From assembly GCA_034359265.1 (NCBI GenBank), contig CP136896.1:37252001-37316000 (forward strand): a DNA stretch of 64,000 bases, written 5' to 3'. Positions 57,024 to 64,000 of this stretch are shown in pieces (the first letter of the stretch is position 1; each line of letters opens with the position of its first letter). This DNA comes from Canna indica (lineage: Eukaryota > Streptophyta > Magnoliopsida > Zingiberales > Cannaceae). The translations under genes were made by a program, and so were the position numbers. The notes beneath the pieces are model-generated. The model was given only the letters and a program-made list of their open reading frames with translations, was not told the DNA's origin and ran no database searches.

Positions 57024-58322
57024 TGTTGGCTTAAGGGTTCCCCCTAGACTTCGATCTCTATTTTGATGACAACAAACAAGTATTTAATATATGTGTGTGA
57101 AGTTTTGAGTTCAGGTTGAGGTTGTGATAAGCACGCGAACTTCACTCGAAGAATCACAAAAATTGTCAAGAAAGGCTCGGATGCAGATTAAGTAGATTCT
57201 TTGTAATATATCCCTAGGATCTCATCCTAAGCCTATTTGTAAAGTTATCCAAGTCAAAACTTGGTAACAAAACCCATGAAAAAGCGTGTAACAAAGCAAA
57301 TGTAAAAATCTGCCTCAGCCCAGGTTCGATCGACCGGTCGGTCGACCAAACAAGGCATCGAACAAGGCCGAATTCTAGCAGTGGCTACTTCGCTCGACCG
57401 GTCGGTCGACCGATCAAAGCCAAAATCTGGCAGTGTCTACTTCGATTGACCCGACAACAGAGGAGTTAAAATGTGATAAAGTCGATCGACCATCCAGTCG
57501 ATCGAACAGAGCGGCCGAATGCCAAAACGCCAGTGGTCGTTGGGCGGTCGATCGGTCGATCGATCGATGATCAACCGGCAAGCGACCGGTCGGCGTTCGA
57601 CGGGTGAAAAAATGCTCGTTGAAGAGCCATTCCGTGGGAGGGGTTATAAATACCCCTCACCAACCTTCATTAACTCTTCTTAACAATTGAGATAAGCTTC
57701 CAAAGTATGATTTGTGCCTTCTAAGCTTGATTTGCTCGCGCTTGCTTCTCTGATCGACAACTTGTCTCAAGTGCTCATCTTCCCTCAACTCCAGCTTCGA
57801 TTCAATCTCAACGACTTGTGGAGTTAGAGGCATTGAAGGCTTGGAGAAGAGCTCTTAGCCTTGGTTTACTCCTTAGCTCTTTTCATTGTAATTTTAAATG
57901 TTATACGAACTTGGTTTTCATTGATGAGCTTACAAGGTGTGCTAGTGTAAACACTTACGATTTACTTTGCAGAATTGTGTTTTGCCTAGGTGAATAGGTT
58001 TGAGGAGTTCTCAAAGGGTTGAGAATCGAGTCCTCGGTTGTATTCAAATGGAAACACAAAGTCTATAAAGGATTTAGTTTGAAATCCTTGGTGTGGAGCC
58101 AAGGTAGTGGAGTAGGCGGTTGGCCGAACCACTATACTTTCTTGTGTTTGCATTGCTTTGTGTGTTTGCTTATAATTGTGTTTCATACTTGTTAACGAAT
58201 ATCACTTAGTTGCACTTATGTTTGGTTTAAGTTGTAATCGATTCAAAAAGAAATTGAAGTAGAAAGAATAAGTAACCCAACACTATTCAACCCCCCCTTC
58301 TAGTGTGGGCTTTCACTTAACA
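57024..58322 (+). repeat. Copia-2 5' LTR, 1299 bp
   Basis: Runs from TGTTGGCTTAAGG to TTTCACTTAACA. It holds the palindromic GGTCGACC/ATCGATCG tract at about 57320-57600, then the TATA box. The last 300 bp include a run of C at 58291-58297. Confidence 0.92.
57645..57652 (+). promoter_or_regulatory. TATA box of Copia-2 5' LTR
   Basis: TATAAATA inside the near-palindrome AGGGGTTATAAATACCCCT. It lies about 50 bp after the GGTCGACC tract. The same word occurs at 63062-63069 in the 3' LTR and, on the minus strand, in the Copia-3 LTR. Transcription would start some 30 bp downstream; this is inferred. Confidence 0.65.
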
Positions 58323-58323
58323 A

Positions 58324-59656
58324 TTGGTATCAGAGCAAGGTCGTAGGATTACTAGAATTACTAGTGAAATCCAACTAGCTCAAGGGTCCTCTACTCATAC
58401 TCCACCATTGGTTGATGGAAATAACTATGCCTATCGGAAGATACGCATGAATGGCTTCCTACAATCACTAGGCATGGATGTATTGAGAATGATTCAAATA
58501 GAGTATAAGCAACCAACTAAGGATATGGATGACTGGGATCAAGAAGACATAAAACTCTTTAATGCAAATGCAAAGGCTGCCAATGCATTATATTGTGGCC
58601 TATCAATTAATGAGTTTAACAGAATTTCTACTTGTAAGTCTGCATATGAACTTTGGAAAGTCTTAGAGACTACACATGAAGGTACTTCACAAGTTAAGGA
58701 ATCTAAGATAAACCTACTCATGCATGATTATGAAATGTTCAAAATGTTATCTCATGAGTCTATTGATGCCATGTATGCTCGATTTCAAAATATTACAAAT
58801 GGATTAGCTAACCTTGGTAGAGAGATAAGGGAAGAGGAGAAGGGAAAAAAGCTCCTTCATTCCCTTCCAAAAGCTTGGGAGCCCAAGGTCATCACAATCA
58901 TGGAAGTAAAAGATACGAGCACCTTGAAGATCACCGAGCTCATTGGGTCTCTCATGACACATGAGACCCATATGAAGCAATACAAGGAGGAACATGCTCC
59001 CAAAGGCAAGACCATTGCCTTAAAAGCATCACACCAGGGTGAAGAATCCTCATCATCCGAGGAAGAGACGGATGATTTTGAAGAAATGGCAATGTTGGCA
59101 AGAAGATTCATGAGCTTCATGAGAGGAGGCATGAGGAAAGGAAGAGGAGGCTACACATGCTTCAATTGTAACAATAACCGAGCATCTAAGGAAGGATTGC
59201 CCACTTCTCAAGATGGCTTCCACCTCCAGCCCTCACAAAAAGGACAAATACAAGAAGAAGAAGAAGGCGATGATGGCTTCTTGGGATGAAAGTGAGTCTT
59301 CGTCTACTGAAGAAGACTCCAAGAGTGAAAAGGCAAATCTCTGCCTCATGGCAAATGACAACGAGGTAAGATTTACATTTGGCGAGCTTTCATTCACGCA
59401 AGAAGAACTAGAAACTGAATTTGATCAAATGCATGATGAATTTAATGCAATTAGGAAGAAGTTTAAAGAGCTTAAAAAGGACAACAAATCTTTAGAGATT
59501 GAAAATGATAACTTGCTACTTTCATGCAATGCATTAAGGAAAGAAGTAGATACCCTTAAGGAAGAAAAGCATGCCCTAGATGATGCTAAGAAAAACTTAG
59601 AAAATGAAAACAAAAAATTAGAGAATGAAAACAAGTACTTAAGTGATCAATCTTGA
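58324..59656 (+). pseudogene. Copia-2 gag, first knuckle broken, second deleted
   Basis: The frame is open from the primer site (no ATG precedes LVDGNNYAYRKIRMNGFLQS, so the original start is lost or altered). It continues with YELWKVLETTHEGTSQVKES and MLSHESIDAMYARFQN (UBN2-type gag) and LPKAWEPKVITIMEVKDTST. The first zinc knuckle starts CFNCN but then shifts frame (NNRASKEGLPTSQ), so H and C are lost. From 59213 the other frame gives DKYKKKKKAMMASWDESESS and a long coiled coil (DEFNAIRKKFKELKKDNKSL onward), ending at a stop at 59654-59656 just where the 1-kb deletion joins integrase. Confidence 0.9.
58325..58336 (+). other. Copia-2 primer-binding site, initiator tRNA-Met
   Basis: TGGTATCAGAGC, 2 bp after the LTR end at 58322. 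Matches the complement of initiator tRNA-Met and confirms plus orientation. Confidence 0.93.
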
Positions 59657-60250
59657 AAATTAGAAGTGATAATGGAGGAGAATTTAAAAATGAAAAGTTT
59701 TCCAAATTTTGTGATGAATCGGGAATTGAGCATACCTTTTCTTCCCCTAGGACCCTTCAACAAAATGGGATGGTTGAGAGGAAGAATAGAACCTTACAAG
59801 AGATGGATAGGACCATGCTTTGTGAAAATAATTTACCCAAGTACTTCTGGGCCGAAGCCATAAATACCTCTTGTTTAGTGCTTAATCATGTTTTATTGAG
59901 ACCTAAAATCAAGTAAACACCATCTGAGCTTTGGAATGATAAAAATTCCAAGTGTGGGATATTTTCATATTTTTGGATGTAAATGTTTTATCTTAAACAC
60001 TAAGGAGTATTTAGGAAAATTTGATTCTAAATCTGATGAAGGTATTTTCCTAGGTTACTCCAATAGTTCTAAGGCATATAGAGTTTATAATCGTAGAACT
60101 ATGATTGTTGAACAATCTATGCATGTTACATTTGATGAAACTAATGATTCTTCTAGAAATATTAGGATTGTGAATGTAGGTGAGAAACTTAAGGAACCCA
60201 CATTTCATGATAAAGAGGTTGAGGAAGAAAACAATAAGGAAACTCAACAT
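59657..60250 (+). pseudogene. Copia-2 integrase, C-terminal part
   Basis: Starts inside the catalytic core at KIRSDNGGEFKNEKF (second Asp), then GIEHTFSSPRTLQQNGMVER (catalytic Glu in VERKNR). A stop and frameshift near 59915-59935 follow, then VGYFHIFGCKCFILNTKEYL, SDEGIFLGYSNSSKAYRVYN and an acidic tail. The zinc finger and first Asp are absent, matching the deletion. It joins RT in frame at about 60300. Confidence 0.9.
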
Positions 60251-60289
60251 GAAGAACCCACATCCTCAACTCTACCTCAAGATGATGAT

Positions 60290-61190
60290 GATGAAGAAGA
60301 AGAAGAAGATGCTTTACCACCTCTCCCCAAAGGGTACCGGTTGATTAAAGATCATCCAATGGATCAAGTCATTGGAGAACCATCAACGGGAGTGGTAACG
60401 CGCTCTAAACTTAAGAACATTTGTCAATATGTAGCATTCATATCTCAAGTAGAGAAAAAAAATATTAAGGAAGCAATGGAAGATGAATTTTGGGTAATAG
60501 CTATGCAAGAAGAACTTAATCAATTTGTTAGGAATGAAGTATGAGACTTAGTACCTAGATCTAGTGGACAAACCGTGATTGTGACTAAATGGGTATTTAG
60601 AAACAAGTTAGATGAAAGAGGTTTAGTCATTAGTAACAAAGTTAGGTTAGTGGCCCAAGGGTACAATCAAGAAGAAGGAATTGATTATAATGAAACTTAT
60701 TCTCCCGTAGCTAGATTAGAGGCAATTTGCATGCTTTTAGCTTATGCTAGTTTTAAAGGGTTTAAACTTTTTCAAATGGATGTTAAAAGTGTGTTTTTAA
60801 AAGGTTTTATCGATGAAGAAGTTTGTGTTGAACAACCCCCCGGATTTGAAAGTTTTGAGTTTCCAAATCATGTTTTTAAACTTAAAAAGGCTTTATATGG
60901 CTTAAAACAAACCCCAAGGGCTTGGTATGAAAGGCTTTCCACATTTTTGATAGATCAAGGCTTTAGCATTGGAAAAGCTGATGTTTCGCTTTTTATAAAA
61001 CATAATGAAAATGATATTATACTCGTGCAAATTTATGTTGATGATATAATATTTGGTGCTACTAATGAATTACTTTGTGAGTGGTTTGCAAAGTGCTTGC
61101 AAGAAGAGTTTGAGATGAGCATGATGGGAGACAACTTTCTTTCATGCTTGGTCTCCAAATCAAGCAAACCAACAAAGGAATTTTCATAAA
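60290..61190 (+). pseudogene. Copia-2 reverse transcriptase
   Basis: An acidic linker (DDDDEEEEEDALPPLPKGYR) is followed by AMEDEFWVIAMQEELNQFVR. The Trp after RNEV is a stop (TGA at 60542-60544). Then come VRLVAQGYNQEEGIDYNETY, FQMDVKSVFLKGF, KKALYGLKQTPRAWYERL and the catalytic QIYVDDIIFGATNEL. A frameshift near 61125 follows FEMSMMG. The active site survives but the frame is broken. Confidence 0.92.
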
Positions 61191-61983
61191 TCAAGCTAAA
61201 TACACAAAGGAGCTCATCAAAAGGTTTGGAATGAATGAAGCCAAGATAGCTTCTACACCAATGAGCACATCCATCAAGCTTGACAAAGATGAAGATGGTG
61301 TCAAAGTAGATGAAAAACGATATCGAGGTATGATTGGTAGCCTTCTCTATTTAACTGCAAGTAGACCCGATATCATGTTTAGTGTTTGTGCATGTGCTAG
61401 GTTTCAATCTTATCCTAGAATGTCTCACTTGAGTGCGGTCAAACGGATATTGAGATATTTGAAGGGCACGGTTGACTTAGGATTATGGTATCCATGTAAT
61501 ACATCTTTCGATTTAATTGGTTTTTTGGATGCCGATTTTGCCGGGTTTAAAGTAGATCGAAAAAGCACTAGTGGGTGTTGTCAATTCCTAGGGATGAGTC
61601 TTGTCTCTTGGTTTTCAAAGAAATAAAACTCAGTTGCACTTTCAACCACCGAAGTGAAATACATCACTGCGGCTAGTTGTTGTGCACAAGTCCTTTGGAT
61701 GAAACAAACTCTTCTAGATTATGGAGTTAAGAATTCTTGTATACTTATACATTGTGATAACACTAGTGCAATCAACTTAACAAAAAATCTTGTTTTACAC
61801 TCTAGGACCAAGCATATTGATCTAATGCATCATTTTCTTAGGGATAATGTAGCCAAGGGAAATATATCCGTGGAATTTGTATCCAACAACAAATAACTTG
61901 CGGATATATTCACAAAACCCTTAGGTGAAGAAAGCTTTATAAACTTATGAATGCAATTCGGAATTTGTGCTTTTCCTAGTGGT
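61144..61983 (+). pseudogene. Copia-2 RT end and RNase H
   Basis: MLGLQIKQTNKGIFINQAKY, TKELIKRFGMNEAKIASTPM and YRGMIGSLLYLTASRPDIMF are followed by RNase H (GFLDADFAGFKVDRKSTSGC). A stop lies at 61624-61626 in FSKK, then STTEVKYITAASCCAQVLWM, HCDNTSAINLTKN and TKHIDLMHHFLRDN. A second stop lies at 61894-61896 before LADIFTKPL. Similar to 5870-6490 of Copia-1. Confidence 0.92.
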
Positions 61984-62404
61984 TAAAAATAAAAATATGC
62001 ATGTCACTTGAATCAAAATTGCATTTCATATGGTATCATCACACTTATGTGTTGCCTTGTAATGGGGCTTTGAGACTTATTGATGTTTGCCTTCTATAGG
62101 CTTGCCTTGATAGGATGGACTATAGTGGTAGATGATGCTCAAATTTATGGTTTTCTTAGTTTTAATGATGGAACTCATTAATAGTGTCTTAGTTCTTGCC
62201 CATTTCGATTGATGTCAAAAGGGAGACAAAAAGTAATGGTCACATTTGTTTTATGATGCATATAGATAGGGGGAGTTAGTTACAAGCACAATATACATAT
62301 TGATAGAGGGAGTATATGTTAAGTTGCGTATGCCCTAACTCAAACTCACAAATGATACTTAGAGTCTTCTTTTATATAAAATTTCATGTTGTGTTTGTCA
62401 TCAT

Positions 62405-62418
62405 CAAAGAGGGGGAGA
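62405..62418 (+). other. Copia-2 polypurine tract
   Basis: aaagagggggagat directly before the 3' LTR start TGTTGGCTTAAGG at 62419. This is the plus-strand primer site of the element. The region before it (61984-62404) is 3' noncoding and matches 2971-3354 plus 5721-5869 of Copia-1. Confidence 0.88.
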
Positions 62419-63432
62419 TTGTTGGCTTAAGGGTTCCCCCTAGGCTTTGATCTCTATTTTGATGATAAGTATTTAATATATGTGTGTGAAGTTTTGAGTT
62501 CAGGTTGAGGTTGCGATAAGCACGCGAACTGCGTTCATTGAATCGCAAAAATCGTCAAGAAAGGATTGGATGCAGATTAAGTAGATTCCTTCTAATATAT
62601 CCCTAGGATCTCATCCCAAGCTTATTTGTAAAGTTATCCAAGTCAAAACTTGGTAACAAAACCCATGAAAAAGCATGTAACAAAGCAAATGTAGAAATTA
62701 GCCTCAGCCCAGGTTCAGTCGATCGAACATGGCAGAAAATCAGCAGTAGCCACTTCTGTCGATCGGTCGGTTGACCGAACAAGGCCGAATTCTGGCAGTG
62801 GCTACTTCGATCGACCGGTCGGTCGATCGATCAAAGCCAAAATCTGGTAGTGTCTACTTCGGTCGATCGGATAGTAGAGGAGTTAAAATGCGATAAAGTC
62901 AGTCGACCATTTGGTCGACTGAACATAGCGACAGAAGGCCAGAACGCCAGCAGTCGCTGGGTAATCGATCGGTCGATTGATCGACGATCGATCGACAAGC
63001 GACCGATCGGCGTCCAACGGGTGAAAAAATGCCGGTTGAAGAGCCGATCCTTGGGAGGGGTTATAAATACCCCTCACCAACCTTCATTAACTCTTCTTAA
63101 CCATTGAGATAAGCTTCCAAAGTGTGATTTGTGCCTTCTAAGCTTGATTTGCTCGTGCTTGCTTATCCGATCGACAACTTCTCTCAAGCGCTCATCTTCC
63201 CTCAACTCCGGCTTTGATTCGATCTCAACGTCTTGTGGAGTTGGAGGCATTGAAGGCTTGGAAAAGAGCTCTTAGCCTTGGTTTACTCCTTAGCTCTTTT
63301 CATTGTAATTTTAATTGTTATTCGAACTTGGTTTTCATTGATTAGCTTACTAGGTGTGCTAGTGTAAACACTTACGGTTTACTTTGTAGAATTGTGTTTT
63401 TCCTAGGTGAATAGGTTTGAGGAGTTCTCAAA
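62419..63432 (+). repeat. Copia-2 3' LTR, 3'-truncated
   Basis: Homologous to 57024-58018, including the palindromic tract (62710-63010) and the TATA box (63062-63069). It breaks off at gaggagttctcaaa and continues directly into Copia-4 RT sequence, so the last 300 bp or so are missing. It differs from the 5' LTR by several substitutions and small indels, which indicates age. Confidence 0.92.
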
Positions 63433-64000
63433 TCAAATTGTTGTAATTCCCAACCAAAATGTGCAGCAAGTGACAATAAAACTCTTACGGTGTTCATTTT
63501 CGCCACTGGAGCAAATGACTCTTGATAATCAATCCCATATGTTTGGGTATATCATTTTGCCACCAACCTAGTCTTGTATCAGTCCAATGTACCAATAGCC
63601 TTGTACTTAACATTATAGAACCATCGGCATCCTATAGTCTTCTTTTCTTTTGGGCGATCAACAATGTCCCATGTGCCATTTTTCTCCAGCGCACTCATTT
63701 CCTCCTTCATGGCTTGGATCCAATTCTCATCATTCAATGCTTCTTGTACAGATTATGGAACTTTAATAGAATCAAGGGTTACTATAAAACTCTTGTGTTG
63801 CATAGACAAATCTTTTGAAGAGATAAAATGAGAAATAGGGTACTTAGTACAAGACCTTTTCCCTTTCCTCAAGGTAATAGGTAAATCGTCAAGGTCAGGA
63901 TCACAACTACTAAAAGGAGCAGTTAAAAAATTAGGATCAAGTATAAAAGTTGTGACATTTGCAGTACTTACAGTAAGATTGGACGTTTAAGATTGTTGTT
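63433..64000 (-). pseudogene. Copia-4 reverse transcriptase, N-terminal part
   Basis: The minus strand reads EALNDENWIQAMKEEMSALE, KNGTWDIVDRPKEKKTIGCR, WFYNVKYKAIGTLDWYKTRL, VAKWYTQTYGIDYQESFAPV and AKMNTVRVLLSLAAHFGWEL, ending at QQFD. This is the start of a Copia RT domain. A stop (TAA, plus 63753-63755) precedes SVQEALNDEN. The segment that should join it to QSPRAWF at 57023 (the AFLHG to YGLK stretch, roughly 150 bp) is missing. It continues beyond the window. Confidence 0.92.

Larger units (their letters stand above)
57024..63432 (+). mobile_element. Copia-2: SIRE-like Copia element, internally deleted
   Basis: The 5' LTR is 57024-58322, primer site 58325-58336, coding 58324-61983, polypurine tract 62405-62418, 3' LTR 62419-63432 (truncated). 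Same family as Copia-1. Compared with Copia-1 it lacks about 1 kb covering the second zinc knuckle, protease and the first half of integrase (junction near 59652), so it cannot be autonomous. The 5' side has a likely target half-site ATTGT (57019-57023); the 3' side is deleted together with part of Copia-4. Several stops and frameshifts. Confidence 0.92.
50748..64000 (-). mobile_element. Copia-4: Ty1/Copia element, split by three insertions, runs off the window
   Basis: Minus-strand pieces in order: RT N-terminus (64000-63433), RT C-terminus (57023-56424), RNase H (54044-53554), polypurine tract and 3' LTR (53546 down to about 50748). Interruptions are Copia-2 (57024-63432), solo LTR-A plus (54045-56423) and solo LTR-A minus (50935-53481). 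The protein differs clearly from Copia-1 and -2 ([10 protein letters not shown] in place of YVDDIIFG), so this is another lineage. The 5' half lies beyond the window. Stops and frameshifts are present. Confidence 0.88.

Noticed and set aside
1..64000. CRISPR arrays, bacterial defence systems or biosynthetic operons
   Set aside because: All tandem repeats are minisatellite, microsatellite or LTR-internal; gene content is plant transposons only.

Overview
The window looks like nuclear DNA of a flowering plant, taken from a gene-poor, repeat-filled region. I find no host gene, rRNA, tRNA, CRISPR array or bacterial-style operon. Nearly every recognisable coding stretch belongs to a transposable element, and nearly all are broken by stops or frameshifts. 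I cannot name the species. The elements present (Tekay/Del-like Gypsy with LTRs of about 2.4 kb, SIRE-like Copia, CACTA and hAT) are all normal for large angiosperm genomes.

Layout. 1-2126: N-terminal half of a decayed CACTA TNP2 transposase on the minus strand, with a long foldback upstream of it. 2127-9997: Copia-1, a SIRE-like element on the minus strand, with a solo LTR-A (3355-5715) inside its 3' noncoding region. 10100-16737: a Gypsy Tekay-like element on the plus strand, whose 5' LTR begins with an inverted LTR fragment and which is cut off in integrase. 16738-18956: noncoding fragment of the Copia-3 family. 18957-45760: a second CACTA element, minus strand, broken into pieces by insertions. 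The insertions are LTR-C element 19954-23389, solo LTR-A 25071-27548, and Copia-3 28079-45539. Copia-3 is itself split in its 5' LTR by a solo LTR-C (35184-45038), which in turn holds LTR-B (35810-38308) and a hAT transposon (39243-44540). 45761-46897: unclassified. 46898-50648: LTR-B in reverse with a 1.1 kb tandem duplication and minisatellites. 50649-50747: an (AAT)n microsatellite. 50748-64000: Copia-4, minus strand, interrupted by solo LTR-A copies (50935-53481 minus, 54045-56423 plus) and by Copia-2 (57024-63432 plus).

The hAT element is the only one that looks fresh. It has 12-bp terminal inverted repeats, a perfect 8-bp target duplication and an uninterrupted 700-codon transposase ORF, and the related LTR at 19954-22354 preserves the empty site. 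Insertion boundaries give a relative order: CACTA first, then Copia-3, then the solo LTR-C, then the hAT and LTR-B copies.

The least explained signals are two: a foldback with arms of about 60-70 bp lying upstream of both CACTA transposase genes, whose two copies differ by paired changes; and dense self-palindromic GGTCGACC-type arrays inside the LTRs of two Copia families. Domain names rest on recognised protein motifs; no database search was run.
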